Shown: positions 1-8,675, numbered from the stretch's first letter. The stretch: DNA of 64,000 bases from Ruminococcaceae bacterium FB2012 (GCA_900104495.1 FMXS01000008.1:124001-188000); one strand, 5' to 3'. Numbers and translations are program-made. The notes: generated by a model not told the origin, from the sequence alone.

Positions 1-2504
1 TGGGTCTCAGCAAGGACCTGGACCTTGAGCTTCCCGAGTCCTTTGAGATCACCGCAGATGTCACCGACTTCGAGACCACCACTTCCATGACCATTGCTAC
101 CAACCAGTTCTTCTCCGACCTGGAGCTGGAGCATACCGATAAGATAGACGACCTCCGCGAGAAGTTGGGTCAGCTGGTGGATGCGGCTGAACAGCTTGCA
201 GACGGCACCGTAAAGCTCTACGACGGCATCAAGGAACTGAACAGCGGCGCCAAGGAACTTGCAAAGGGCGCCAAGGACGCCAAGGACGGCTCCGATAAGC
301 TGGCGGACGGTTCCGCCAAGCTGGCCGACGGCGCTTCCAAGCTGGCGGACGGCACCAAGAGCGCCTACGACGGCTCCGCCAAGCTGGCTGACGGCCTTGC
401 TTCCGCAAAGGACGGCTCCGCCAAGCTGGCTTCGGGCCTTGCCTCCGCAAAGGACGGCACCGGCAAGATAGCCGCCAACGTCCCCGCGCTCTCCGAGGGC
501 ATCGGACAGCTGAACATCGGCGGTTCACAGCTGATGAACGGCGCAAAGCAGGTCTCCGACGGCGCACTTCTCCTTTCCGACGGTGCCAGGACCCTTGACG
601 AGAATATGCAGAAGCTGGCCTCCGGCGCGGCTCAGGCCAAGGATGGCGCAGGAAAGCTCACAGCGGGCCTCAAAGAGGCCAAGTCCGGCACCGAACAGCT
701 GAAGAACGGGGCTCCCGCTCTGGCTGAGGGCATCGGCAAGCTCTCCGACGGCGGCAAGCAGGTAGCCGACGGCGCAAAGCAGATCGCAGGCGGCACTTCA
801 CAGCTCTCCGACGGCGCCAAGACCCTTGACGAGAATATGCAGACCCTCGCAGGCGGCGCGGCACAGGCCAAGACAGGCTCCGCAAGCCTTTCCAAGGGGC
901 TGGGAGACGTCAAGAACGGCACCGCTCAGATGGCGGCGGCAGTACCCGCTCTTACCGCAGGAGTTTCCACTCTTAACGGCGGCGGACAGCAGGTAGCCGG
1001 CGGAGCCAAGCAGGTATCCGACGGTGCGGCACAGCTCTCACAGGGCGCGGAGCAGCTCGATACCAACACCAAGACCCTCTCCGGAGGCATCTCCGAACTG
1101 AACGAGAGCATGGGCGGCCTTTCCGCAGGTGCGGCAGCCGTAGACCAGGGCGTAGATCAGGCGGCTGAAACTCTTGACAGCACTCTCGCCTACAACGAGC
1201 AGATCCTCACCGGGCTGGAGGGGCTCTATGCCGCCGAGACCGACGAGGCCAAGCAGGCTCAGCTGGGCACTATGATAGAGACCCTGAGGCAGACAATTGC
1301 CTATCAGCAGCAGGTAGCAGCCTCCATGAAAGAGGGCGGTGCACTCAAGACAGGTACGGTACAGCTTTCACAGGGCGCACAGGCGGCTGCGGCAGGCACA
1401 CAGACCCTTGCCGAAGGCGCGGCGGCTCTCGCAGAGGGCACAGGCACCCTTTCGGGCTCCGCGAAGAAGCTGGCGGAAGGCGCAAAGACCGTTTCCGACG
1501 GCTCGGCACAGCTCAGCTCCGGCATCGGCAGTCTGGCCGAAAAGAGCGGAACGCTCGTTAACGGCATCAACAGCCTGAACGACGGCATGACCAAGCTCAG
1601 CACCGGCGCCGCACAGCTGGATACCGCTCTGGGACAGATCTCCGGCGGAGCCTCTCAGCTGGCAGGCGGCACCTCCAAGCTCTCCACTTCGGCGGAGCAG
1701 CTGGCGGGCGGCGCGGCAAACCTTTCCGCGGGAGCGGATTCCCTCAGCCAGGGCATAGATCAGCTGGCTGAAAAGAGCGGTGCGCTGATAACAGGCATCA
1801 CCAAGCTGGACACCGGGATGTCCGCACTCGTGACCGGCTCGGGAGACCTTGAAACGGCTCTCGGACAGATCTCCGGCGGAGCCTCCCAGCTGGCGGAAGG
1901 CACCAAGAAACTCTCCGATTCTTCGGTACAGCTTTCCGACGGTGCAAAGCAGGTATCCGACGGCGCTGCCAGCCTTTCCGGCGGCATCGGACAGCTTGCC
2001 TCCAAGAGCGGAGCCCTTATCGACGGCATCGCGGCTCTTGACGCCGGCCTCGGACAGCTCAGCTCCGGCGCTTCTCAGCTGGACGGCGGCCTCGGACAGC
2101 TTTCCACAGGTGCTAATGACCTCAAAGGCGGCTTGAAGACCATATCCGACTCCACAGGCACACTTGCCTCCGGCGCGAAGGACCTTTCCAAGGGCTGCGG
2201 CGACCTCAGCACAGGCCTCGGCAAGCTCTCCGACGGTGCAGGCAAGCTCTCCGACGGCGCAGAACAGCTTGAAGAAGGCTCCAAGACCCTTAAAGAGGGC
2301 ATGGAGAAGTTCAAGAAGGAAGGCATCGACAAGATAGTAGATGCCCTCGGCGGCGACGTCAAGGAGCTGGTAGGACGCATCAAGGCAATGGTAAACGCCT
2401 CCAAGAACTACAACAGCTTCTCCGGCAAGTCCGGCGACATGGCGGGCAAGGTGAAGTTCATCTACACCACCGACGGCGTAAAGAAGCCCGAAGAAAAGAA
2501 ATAA
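1..2504 (+). CDS. Heptad-repeat (xxxLxxG / LxDG) surface protein, 5' end missing
   Basis: The reading frame is open from the first bases of the window, so the true start lies upstream; the ATG at 87 is internal. About 800 residues are an almost unbroken run of seven-residue units of the type KLADGxx or QLSxGAx, built from A, G, S, D, K and L. This is the low-complexity pattern found in YhgE/Pip-like and related clostridial envelope proteins, where it probably forms a long helical stalk. Only a short stretch near residues 360-420 (TLAYNEQILTGLEGLY) and the last 70 residues are non-repetitive. No membrane segment is visible in the C-terminus, which ends in a basic tail, so any anchor must lie in the missing N-terminus. 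Function is unknown; a structural or secretion-linked envelope role is inference. Large out-of-frame minus-strand ORFs here are by-products of the repeat. Confidence 0.75.
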   Translation, partial: GLSKDLDLELPESFEITADVTDFETTTSMTIATNQFFSDLELEHTDKIDDLREKLGQLVDAAEQLADGTVKLYDGIKELNSGAKELAKGAKDAKDGSDKLADGSAKLADGASKLADGTKSAYDGSAKLADGLASAKDGSAKLASGLASAKDGTGKIAANVPALSEGIGQLNIGGSQLMNGAKQVSDGALLLSDGARTLDENMQKLASGAAQAKDGAGKLTAGLKEAKSGTEQLKNGAPALAEGIGKLSDGGKQVADGAKQIAGGTSQLSDGAKTLDENMQTLAGGAAQAKTGSASLSKGLGDVKNGTAQMAAAVPALTAGVSTLNGGGQQVAGGAKQVSDGAAQLSQGAEQLDTNTKTLSGGISELNESMGGLSAGAAAVDQGVDQAAETLDSTLAYNEQILTGLEGLYAAETDEAKQAQLGTMIETLRQTIAYQQQVAASMKEGGALKTGTVQLSQGAQAAAAGTQTLAEGAAALAEGTGTLSGSAKKLAEGAKTVSDGSAQLSSGIGSLAEKSGTLVNGINSLNDGMTKLSTGAAQLDTALGQISGGASQLAGGTSKLSTSAEQLAGGAANLSAGADSLSQGIDQLAEKSGALITGITKLDTGMSALVTGSGDLETALGQISGGASQLAEGTKKLSDSSVQLSDGAKQVSDGAASLSGGIGQLASKSGALIDGIAALDAGLGQLSSGASQLDGGLGQLSTGANDLKGGLKTISDSTGTLASGAKDLSKGCGDLSTGLGKLSDGAGKLSDGAEQLEEGSKTLKEGMEKFKKEGIDKIVDALGGDVKELVGRIKAMVNASKNYNSFSGKSGDMAGKVKFIYTTDGVKKPEEKK

Positions 2505-2514
2505 AAACGTCAAT

Positions 2515-2543
2515 TTGACTTTTCCCTCCGTATGCGGTATAAT
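2515..2543 (+). promoter_or_regulatory. Sigma-A promoter for the metallophosphoesterase gene
   Basis: TTGACT at 2515-2520 and TATAAT at 2538-2543 are separated by exactly 17 bases. The -10 box sits inside the loop and inner stem of the hairpin at 2525-2558, so promoter and terminator share the same bases. Confidence 0.8.
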
Positions 2544-2564
2544 TACCCTATGCGGAGGTTTTTT
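2525..2564 (+). terminator. Intrinsic terminator overlapping the next gene's promoter and ribosome site
   Basis: A ten-pair stem (2525-2534 with 2549-2558, two G-U pairs) encloses an inner four-pair stem GGTA/TACC with a TAAT loop, and is followed by six T (2559-2564). It would stop transcription from the heptad-repeat gene. The 3' arm contains the GGAGG ribosome site of the next gene. Confidence 0.75.
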
Positions 2565-2566
2565 GT

Positions 2567-3766
2567 ATGCTGTTTTTATTGATGCTCCCGGGCTATCTGC
2601 TCGTTAATCTGTATATCTCCTTCCGGCTGCTCCATTGGTTCAGAAGCCTTTGGAAAAAGCTGGAGGGGCGCATCTTCTCGGTGACGGTGACGGTGCTTTA
2701 CTTCGCGCTGGCGCTTTCGCCGGTGCTGGCTTTCGTGCTGCCCCGTTCGGGATTCTCTATCGCGGTGCGGAGGCTCTCCACCTATTGGATGGGCATACTG
2801 CTGTATTTTCTCTCGATGCTCTTGATAGCCGACCTTCTCCGGCTCGCTGTAAGAAGGACGCGCCTTAAAGACACCGGACTGTTCTCCCGGTTGGGGACGG
2901 TGTCGGTGGGAGGAGCCGTCTTTGTCTGCGCGGGACTGCTTTGCCTGTACGGCGCCATCCACGCCCGGCAGATAAAGACCACGGAGTACGAGCTGACCGT
3001 TAACAAGCAGGTCTCCGGCATGGAGGAGCTGAATGCCGTGCTGATAGCCGACACCCATATGGGCTACGCCATCGGGCGGGACCACATCGCTCAGATGGTG
3101 GAAAAGATCAACGCCTGTCATCCGGATATCGTCATCTTCGCGGGGGACATCTTTGACAACTCCACCGAAGGGCTGGACTACCCCGACGAACTGGCGGAGC
3201 TGTTCCGGAGCATAGACTCGAAATACGGCGTGTGGGCCACCTACGGCAACCACGACATCGACGAACAGATACTTATGGGCTTCACCTTCAACTGGGGCGG
3301 CTCGCCCCCCAACGACAGCCGTATGCGGGCTTTCTGCGAAAAGGCGGGGATAAACCTCCTCTGCGACGAGAGCGTGCTTATCGGCGACAGCTTCTACCTT
3401 GTGGGCCGCCGGGACGGCATGAAGCCCGGCACCGAGGACGGCTCACGGAAGTCTCCGGCGGAGCTTACCGAGGGCCTTGACAAGAGCAAGCCCGTGTTCT
3501 TCATCGCTCACGAGCCGGGAGAGCTTTCGGAGACCGCCGCCGTCGGCGCGGACATCGACTTTTCGGGCCACACCCACGACGGCCAGCTTTTCCCGCTGAC
3601 GGTCATAACTGACATAATATGGGAGAATCCCTGCGGCGTCATCAAAAAGGACGGGATGTATTCGGTAGTGACCTCCGGCGTGGGGATATTCGGCCCCTTC
3701 ATGCGCGTAGGCACCGATGCGGAAATATGCAATATCCGCATCAGGTTTGAAGGTGCGGAAGGTTAG
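2567..3766 (+). CDS. Membrane-bound calcineurin-like metallophosphoesterase
   Basis: Predicted phosphoesterase acting at the cell membrane, 399 residues. The N-terminus has about four hydrophobic segments (roughly residues 2-22, 37-58, 72-93, 110-130). The dimetal phosphoesterase blocks follow in the usual order: DTHMGY near 162, GDIFDN near 191, GNHD near 226, AHEPGE near 313 and GHTHDGQ near 334. This architecture matches the YaeI/YkuE group, some members of which act on UDP-sugar or lipid-linked phosphates; the substrate here is unknown. The start is fixed by GGAGG eight bases upstream and by its own consensus promoter. It appears monocistronic, because a new promoter follows before leuC. 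Confidence 0.9.
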   Translation: MLFLLMLPGYLLVNLYISFRLLHWFRSLWKKLEGRIFSVTVTVLYFALALSPVLAFVLPRSGFSIAVRRLSTYWMGILLYFLSMLLIADLLRLAVRRTRLKDTGLFSRLGTVSVGGAVFVCAGLLCLYGAIHARQIKTTEYELTVNKQVSGMEELNAVLIADTHMGYAIGRDHIAQMVEKINACHPDIVIFAGDIFDNSTEGLDYPDELAELFRSIDSKYGVWATYGNHDIDEQILMGFTFNWGGSPPNDSRMRAFCEKAGINLLCDESVLIGDSFYLVGRRDGMKPGTEDGSRKSPAELTEGLDKSKPVFFIAHEPGELSETAAVGADIDFSGHTHDGQLFPLTVITDIIWENPCGVIKKDGMYSVVTSGVGIFGPFMRVGTDAEICNIRIRFEGAEG

Positions 3767-3857
3767 TGTTCAGGCGTTTTCCTTGACATTAGGGTGTTAA
3801 TTTGTCGCAGGGCTTGATTTTTTAACTCTTTGTTCATACTTATTTTGGCATTAGCCC

Positions 3858-3886
3858 TTTACAAGTCTTGTGCATTGTGTTATAAT
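3858..3886 (+). promoter_or_regulatory. Sigma-A promoter for leuC
   Basis: TTTACA at 3858-3863, 17-base spacer, TATAAT at 3881-3886. About 35 bases remain between the expected transcription start and the leuC ATG, so there is no room for a T-box or leader-peptide attenuator. Confidence 0.8.
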
Positions 3887-3926
3887 ATCATTGGTGTAAT
3901 CTAAGAATTTTTAAGGAGTTTTAACT

Positions 3927-5189
3927 ATGGGAATGACAATGACTCAGAAGATACTTGCCGCTCACGCGGGGCTTGAGGAGGTCAAGGCGGGCCAGCTCAT
4001 CATGGCGGACCTGGACCTGGTCCTGGGCAACGACGTTACCTCGCCCGTTGCTATCAACGAGTTCAACAAGGCAGGCTTCGACTCTATCTTCAGCCAGGAT
4101 AAGATAACAATGGTCATGGACCATTTCACTCCCAATAAGGATATAAAGGCCGCGGCACAGTGCAAGCAGTGCCGTGAGTTCGCAGGAAAGTACGGCATAA
4201 AGAACTACTTCGACGTGGGAGATATGGGCATCGAGCACGCCCTGCTCCCGGAAAAAGGCCTTGTGGCCCCCGGCGACTGCGTCATCGGCGCCGACAGCCA
4301 CACCTGCACCTACGGCGCTTTGGGCGCCTTCTCCACGGGCGTGGGCTCCACGGATATGTGCGCGGGCATGGCTAAGGGCAAGGACTGGTTCAGAGTTCCT
4401 TCGGCGATAAAGTTCAATATCATAGGCAAACTGCCGAAATACTCCGCCGCCAAGGACGTTATCCTGCATATCATCGGCATGATAGGCGTGGACGGCGCTC
4501 TCTACAAGAGCATGGAGTTCTCCGGTGAGGGGCTGAAAAACCTCACCATGGAGGATAGGCTCTGTATGGCAAACATGGCTATCGAGGCCGGCGCCAAGAA
4601 CGGCATCTTCGCCGTGGACGAAGTGACGCTGGATTATATAAAGGATAAGGTAACGAAGGAATACAAGGTCTACGAGGCCGACCCCGACGCCGAGTATGAC
4701 GCGGTGTATGATATCGACCTCTCGCAGATCAAGCCCACGGTGGCCTTCCCGCATCTGCCGGAAAACGCCAGGACCTTTGACGAGATCGGAGATGTGGAGA
4801 TAGATCAGGTAGTCATCGGCTCCTGCACCAACGGGCGCATCGAGGACATCCGTGCCGCCGCAGAGATACTCAAAGGACGGCACGTTGCCGACAGAGTGCG
4901 CTGTATAATCATCCCCGCCACGCAGAAGGTCTACCTCACCGCCATGAAAGAGGGTCTGCTGGAAATATTCATCAACGCGGGATGTGCGGTCTCAACGCCT
5001 ACCTGCGGCCCCTGCCTCGGCGGACATATGGGCATCCTCGCCAAGGGCGAGCGGGCAGTAGCCACCACCAACCGCAATTTCGTCGGAAGAATGGGACATC
5101 CCGAGTCGGAAGTATATCTCGCTTCGCCTTACGTTGCGGCGGCTTCGGCGGTAACGGGAAAGATCTCCCAGCCCTCGGAACTGGATTGA
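3927..5189 (+). CDS. leuC: 3-isopropylmalate dehydratase large subunit
   Basis: Catalytic iron-sulfur subunit of isopropylmalate isomerase, which interconverts 2- and 3-isopropylmalate in leucine synthesis with LeuD as partner. At 420 residues it matches the shorter LeuC/HacA-type proteins of clostridia and archaea rather than the 470-residue enterobacterial form. Aconitase-family motifs are clear: GADSHTCTYGALG near residue 122, SCTNGR (cysteine near 302) and TCGPCLGGH (cysteines near 359 and 362), giving the three cluster ligands. AAGGAG eight bases upstream supports the start. The small subunit is not adjacent; two short genes lie between. A related hydratase (homoaconitase, dimethylmalate dehydratase) is possible, but the leuD and ilvE neighbours favour leucine synthesis. 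Confidence 0.92.
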   Translation: MGMTMTQKILAAHAGLEEVKAGQLIMADLDLVLGNDVTSPVAINEFNKAGFDSIFSQDKITMVMDHFTPNKDIKAAAQCKQCREFAGKYGIKNYFDVGDMGIEHALLPEKGLVAPGDCVIGADSHTCTYGALGAFSTGVGSTDMCAGMAKGKDWFRVPSAIKFNIIGKLPKYSAAKDVILHIIGMIGVDGALYKSMEFSGEGLKNLTMEDRLCMANMAIEAGAKNGIFAVDEVTLDYIKDKVTKEYKVYEADPDAEYDAVYDIDLSQIKPTVAFPHLPENARTFDEIGDVEIDQVVIGSCTNGRIEDIRAAAEILKGRHVADRVRCIIIPATQKVYLTAMKEGLLEIFINAGCAVSTPTCGPCLGGHMGILAKGERAVATTNRNFVGRMGHPESEVYLASPYVAAASAVTGKISQPSELD

Positions 5190-5201
5190 GGGGTGCGGCG
5201 A

Positions 5202-5495
5202 ATGGTAAGACACGTTATAATCTGGGATCTTAAAGAGGGCCTTACGGACAGGGAAAGCGTCAAGGCCGAGATAAAACAGAAACTTGAGGCGCTTGCGGGC
5301 GTGGTCCCCGGGCTTGCGGAAATACACGTCTATACGGACCTTCTCGATTCGTCAAAGGGCGATCTGATGCTGGATTCGCTGTTTGAGAGCCGGGAGGCTC
5401 TGGCGGGGTATCAGATACATCCCGAGCATCTGAAAGCCGCCGAGGTCGTGAGAGGGGCGGCGTCACACCGCAGCTGCGCCGATATTGAGATCTGA
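5202..5495 (+). CDS. Dabb (stress-responsive A/B barrel) domain protein
   Basis: A 97-residue protein opening MVRHVIIWDLKEG, the typical beginning of the dimeric alpha/beta-barrel Dabb family, and keeping the late motif YQIHPEHLKA. Family members are small dimers; some are stress induced and some bind or cyclise metabolites, but most have no known role. A GTG at 5193 lies in frame upstream, but GAGGGG is placed for the ATG at 5202 and the family start agrees. It begins 12 bases after the leuC stop, so it is almost certainly cotranscribed. Its presence between leuC and leuD is unexplained. Confidence 0.85.
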   Translation: MVRHVIIWDLKEGLTDRESVKAEIKQKLEALAGVVPGLAEIHVYTDLLDSSKGDLMLDSLFESREALAGYQIHPEHLKAAEVVRGAASHRSCADIEI

Positions 5496-5537
5496 AAGGA
5501 TCATGTTACAAGCACGGCATGAAAGGAGAATGTACCT

Positions 5538-5927
5538 ATGAAAGACTATTTAAGAGATGTTTTATGGGATACTCTTCTCAGTATAATCACAAGAAAATTC
5601 GGCTCCACCCTCAGCGACGCTCAGCGCGAAGCCAAGGCGGAGGATATAATCGCGGAACTGAAAAGCCAGTTCGGCTTCACCGTGAATATGACTCAGTCCA
5701 TCATCGACAAGAAGGGCCTCAACTACTTTGAGAACGCCAGCGTCAAGGGACAGTCGGTGTTTAAACTGGCTAAGACGGGCCTTTTCGGCAAGGCCAAGAT
5801 ATGCTATTTCATCACCCGAAACAAGGACACTATCGACGGCCCTTACCTTGATAAGATCTACGACGAGCTGAACCGCCAGGCCAACGGCGAGAACGTGTTC
5901 GGCGCGCCGGACTATGTCAATAAGTAA
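5538..5927 (+). CDS. Hypothetical protein between leuC and leuD
   Basis: A 129-residue protein I do not recognise. It is mixed charged and hydrophobic, with no signal peptide or membrane span. The N-terminal half looks helical and amphipathic (LRDVLWDTLLSIITRKFG). The middle has SVKGQSVFKLAKTGLFGKAKICYFITRNK, quoted here only as separate pieces: SVKGQSVFKL and GLFGKAKICYF. AAGGAGAA lies at a good distance before the ATG. The gene sits 42 bases after the Dabb gene and 23 bases before leuD, in the same direction and with a matching GC-rich codon pattern, so it looks like a real operon member. No function is proposed. Confidence 0.75.
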   Translation: MKDYLRDVLWDTLLSIITRKFGSTLSDAQREAKAEDIIAELKSQFGFTVNMTQSIIDKKGLNYFENASVKGQSVFKLAKTGLFGKAKICYFITRNKDTIDGPYLDKIYDELNRQANGENVFGAPDYVNK

Positions 5928-5950
5928 TCCCAAGGAAAGGAAATCATGAT

Positions 5951-6430
5951 ATGAAAGCACACGGCATCGTTCATAAGTACGGAGACAACGTGGATACGGA
6001 CGTTATCATCCCCGCAAGATACCTCAACACCTCGGATATGCAGGAGCTTGCCAAGCACTGCATGGAGGACATCGACACCGAGTTCGCGGGAAGAGTCAAG
6101 GCGGGGGACATAATGGTGGCAAAGGCCAATTTCGGCTGCGGTTCTTCGAGAGAGCACGCACCCGCATCCATTAAGGCCAGCGGCATAAGCTGCGTCATCG
6201 CCAAGAGCTTTGCAAGGATATTCTACCGCAACGCTATCAACATCGGTCTGCCGATCATCGAGTGTGACGAGGCCGCCGAGAAGATAGAAGCGGGCGACGA
6301 GGTGGAGATCGACTTCGACACGGGAGTCATCACCGACATCACCAAGGGCGAAAGCTATCAGGGACAGTCCTTCCCGGAGTTCCTTATCAACATCATCAAC
6401 TCCAACGGACTGCTCAATTCGCTGAAATAA
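5951..6430 (+). CDS. leuD: 3-isopropylmalate dehydratase small subunit
   Basis: Swivel-domain partner of LeuC, 159 residues, the length expected for the short clostridial/archaeal type. It carries the family blocks KYGDNVDTDVIIPARYL at the N-terminus, NFGCGSSREHAP near residue 58 (the substrate-binding loop), and FARIFYRNAINIGLP near 88. GGAAAGGAAA precedes the start; a three-codon ATG-ATA-TGA overlaps the initiation site and could influence translation, but this is unproven. An intrinsic terminator lies 14 bases after the stop. It must assemble with the leuC product encoded about 760 bases upstream. leuA and leuB are not in the window. Confidence 0.93.
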   Translation: MKAHGIVHKYGDNVDTDVIIPARYLNTSDMQELAKHCMEDIDTEFAGRVKAGDIMVAKANFGCGSSREHAPASIKASGISCVIAKSFARIFYRNAINIGLPIIECDEAAEKIEAGDEVEIDFDTGVITDITKGESYQGQSFPEFLINIINSNGLLNSLK

Positions 6431-6444
6431 GATAACCGATAACG

Positions 6445-6474
6445 GCTCCGCCTGCGCGGCGGGGCTGTTTTGTT
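6445..6474 (+). terminator. Intrinsic terminator after leuD
   Basis: GCTCCGCC (6445-6452) pairs with GGCGGGGC (6458-6465), with a five-base loop, followed by TGTTTTGTT. Confidence 0.7.
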
Positions 6475-6495
6475 AAGTAAGGAAAGGACACGGCA

Positions 6496-7245
6496 ATGGC
6501 AAAAATATGCAAGTCCTGCGGGAGCTACTATAAGGGGAGCTACTGCGAAAAATGCGGCTACGGCAAGCCGGACACCAAGTCAAAGAGCCTGGAGAAGTTC
6601 AAAAAGGCCACTCCGAAGAAGCCCGTCCGCTTTATGACCGAAGAGGAAAAGGCGGCAGTGAAGGTCACGGCCAAGGACAAGCCGATACAGAAAAAAGCCG
6701 ACCCCAACGCCCGCCGCAACCTGCTGATCGCGGTGGCGGTGGTGACTTTGGGAGTCATCATATATGTGCTGATAAGCAGGGGAGTGCTGTTCTCCAACAA
6801 GAAGGAGGACGTCATCAGCCAGTATTTCACGGCCCTGCGGGACAACGACTTTGATAAGTTCGTTGACACCGTCCCCAAGGAGATAAAGAACGCCTACAAG
6901 GACGAGCGGGAGGAAATGGGCCTCAGCGGAGAGGACTATATGCGCCGCTTCAAGGAGCCCCTGGTGCCTGTCTACGGCGAGGGACTGACCCTCAGCTTTG
7001 AACTGGGCCGCGAAGAAAAGCTGGACCGCACCGCCGAGCCGGAGGTCTTCGACCTTACGGCCTACAAGGAGCGTTACGGCTCCGCGCCCTCGGTGAGCGA
7101 GGCCTACATCGTCTACGTTGACGTGACCTATACGGGAAGCATAAAGAGCGAGACGGTGCGCTACAACTGCTACATCGCCAAGACCGGCTGGAAGTGGAAG
7201 ATCCTCAACATGGAATTTGACCCGGGGATAATGACGGCGGAATGA
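6496..7245 (+). CDS. Zinc-ribbon single-pass membrane protein
   Basis: A 249-residue protein with a cytosolic zinc ribbon at the very N-terminus (CKSCGSYYKGSYCEKCG, two CxxC pairs), a basic linker, one membrane span near residues 74-95 and an outside domain of about 150 residues. The outer part begins KKEDVISQYFTALRDNDFDKFVDTVPKE, here shown as QYFTALRDNDFDKF, a pattern like NTF2-type or DUF4878-like folds in Gram-positive sensor proteins. Many clostridia have such zinc-ribbon/membrane proteins of unknown role. GGAAAGGA lies upstream of the ATG. It follows the leuD terminator closely, so it depends on read-through or an unseen promoter. Confidence 0.75.
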   Translation: MAKICKSCGSYYKGSYCEKCGYGKPDTKSKSLEKFKKATPKKPVRFMTEEEKAAVKVTAKDKPIQKKADPNARRNLLIAVAVVTLGVIIYVLISRGVLFSNKKEDVISQYFTALRDNDFDKFVDTVPKEIKNAYKDEREEMGLSGEDYMRRFKEPLVPVYGEGLTLSFELGREEKLDRTAEPEVFDLTAYKERYGSAPSVSEAYIVYVDVTYTGSIKSETVRYNCYIAKTGWKWKILNMEFDPGIMTAE

Positions 7246-7291
7246 GCCGGACCGTATTTTGCAATTTCCGCAAAAAAATCCTGCAAAAGTC

Positions 7292-7320
7292 TTGATTTGT
7301 ACGGATAAAAGTGATATAAT
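7292..7320 (+). promoter_or_regulatory. Sigma-A promoter for ilvE
   Basis: TTGATT (7292-7297), 17-base spacer, TATAAT (7315-7320). The remaining 37 bases to the ATG leave no space for a T-box. Confidence 0.75.
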
Positions 7321-7357
7321 GGCTTTGTAATATTTTTTTTGAAAGAAGGACCTTACT

Positions 7358-8425
7358 ATGGACATCAGATTAGAGCTTACAAAAGCTCCCAAGGCTAAGC
7401 CCCAGGACGAGACCAAGCTGGGATTCGGTCATATCTTCACTGACCATATGTTTGTGATGAACTATGACACCGGCATGGGCTGGCATGACGCCCGCATCGT
7501 TCCCTACGGCGATATCACTCTTTCTCCGGCGGCAATGTGCCTGCACTACGGTCAGGAGATCTTCGAGGGCCTCAAGGCTTACAGACGCGCCGACGGACAC
7601 ATCCAGCTGTTCAGACCCGACGAGAACTACAAGCGTCTGAACAACTCCGCAAGAAGAATGGTCATCCCCGAGATCGACGAGGAGTTCATGATCGAGGCCA
7701 CCAAGAAGCTGGTGGAGATCGAGAAGGACTGGGTACCCCATACTGACGGTGCAGCTCTTTACATCCGTCCCTTCATTTTTGCCACCGATCCCTATGTAGG
7801 CGTTCGCCCTGCGGATCACTATACTTTCCTTATCATCCTCTCGCCCTCCGGCGCTTACTACTCCACAGGTCTTAACCCCGTTAAGATTTATGTTGAGAAC
7901 AACTATGTAAGAGCGGTCCGCGGCGGTACCGGCTTTGCCAAGACTGCCGCCAACTATGCTATCTCCCTTAAAGGCCAGGAGGAGGCTCACGAGCAGGACT
8001 ACGAGCAGGTGCTCTGGCTGGACGGCGTTGAGAGAAAGTACATCGAGGAAGTGGGCTCCATGAACATCTTCTTCGTTATCGACGGCGAGGTCATCACTCC
8101 CGAGCTCCAGGGCTCCGTACTGCCGGGCATCACAAGGAAGTCCGCGCTGGAGGTCTGCAAGGCCAAGGGCATCAAGGCCACCGAGAGGCGCATCACCATC
8201 CAGGAAGTAGCCGAGGCCTATGACAACGGCAAGCTGGACGAAGTATTCGGCACCGGCACCGCCGCCGTTATCTCTCCTGTCGGACACCTCAAGTGGGGCG
8301 ACAAGATCATGACCATCAACAACAACGAGATCGGACCCATCTCTCAGATGCTTTACGACACCATGACAGGCATCCAGTGGGGCAAGATCGAAGACACCTT
8401 CGGCTGGATCGTTCCCGTGTGCTGA
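7358..8425 (+). CDS. ilvE: Branched-chain amino acid aminotransferase
   Basis: PLP enzyme of fold type IV that makes or degrades leucine, isoleucine and valine with glutamate/2-oxoglutarate. At 355 residues it belongs to the longer bacterial/eukaryotic BCAT form (about 350-365) rather than the 305-residue E. coli form. Recognisable blocks are LHYGQEIFEGLKAYR near 62, YIRPFIFATDP near 135, GFAKTAANYA near 193 (the PLP lysine region), VLWLDGVERKYIEEVGSMN near 222 and FGTGTAAVISP near 300. GAAAGAAGGA lies before the ATG. It has its own promoter and terminator, so it is a single-gene unit close to leuCD. Confidence 0.95.
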   Translation: MDIRLELTKAPKAKPQDETKLGFGHIFTDHMFVMNYDTGMGWHDARIVPYGDITLSPAAMCLHYGQEIFEGLKAYRRADGHIQLFRPDENYKRLNNSARRMVIPEIDEEFMIEATKKLVEIEKDWVPHTDGAALYIRPFIFATDPYVGVRPADHYTFLIILSPSGAYYSTGLNPVKIYVENNYVRAVRGGTGFAKTAANYAISLKGQEEAHEQDYEQVLWLDGVERKYIEEVGSMNIFFVIDGEVITPELQGSVLPGITRKSALEVCKAKGIKATERRITIQEVAEAYDNGKLDEVFGTGTAAVISPVGHLKWGDKIMTINNNEIGPISQMLYDTMTGIQWGKIEDTFGWIVPVC

Positions 8426-8457
8426 AACGCGGGCGCGGGATAGTTTAGCTGGTTTTT

Positions 8458-8495
8458 GGCACTTCTGCCGTATCTGCGGCGGGAGTGCCTTTTTT
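8458..8495 (+). terminator. Intrinsic terminator after ilvE
   Basis: GGCACT (8458-8463) pairs with AGTGCC (8484-8489) and the next seven positions also pair with two G-U pairs; six T follow (8490-8495). Confidence 0.85.
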
Positions 8496-8675
8496 GCTGC
8501 TTTGGCGAACGCGCCCGCTCAATGAATAATGAAAAATGAAGGTGCCGCCTTCGGCGGGGTTTTCGCTTCGCGGATATTGCGCCTGCACCGCCGCGGTTCC
8601 TATTCCGACATAATATACCTTCGCTTTCTGCTATGATTAGAGTGAAGAAATTTTCACGGCAAGGGAGCGTTAAAA

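Noticed and set aside
1368..2513. 381-codon minus-strand ORF
   Set aside because: It lies wholly over the heptad-repeat gene; periodic GC-rich codons keep other frames open. The protein is as repetitive as its template and has no ribosome site.
7321..7357. T-box or leader-peptide attenuator for ilvE or leuC
   Set aside because: The leaders are only about 30-37 bases long, too short for either device.
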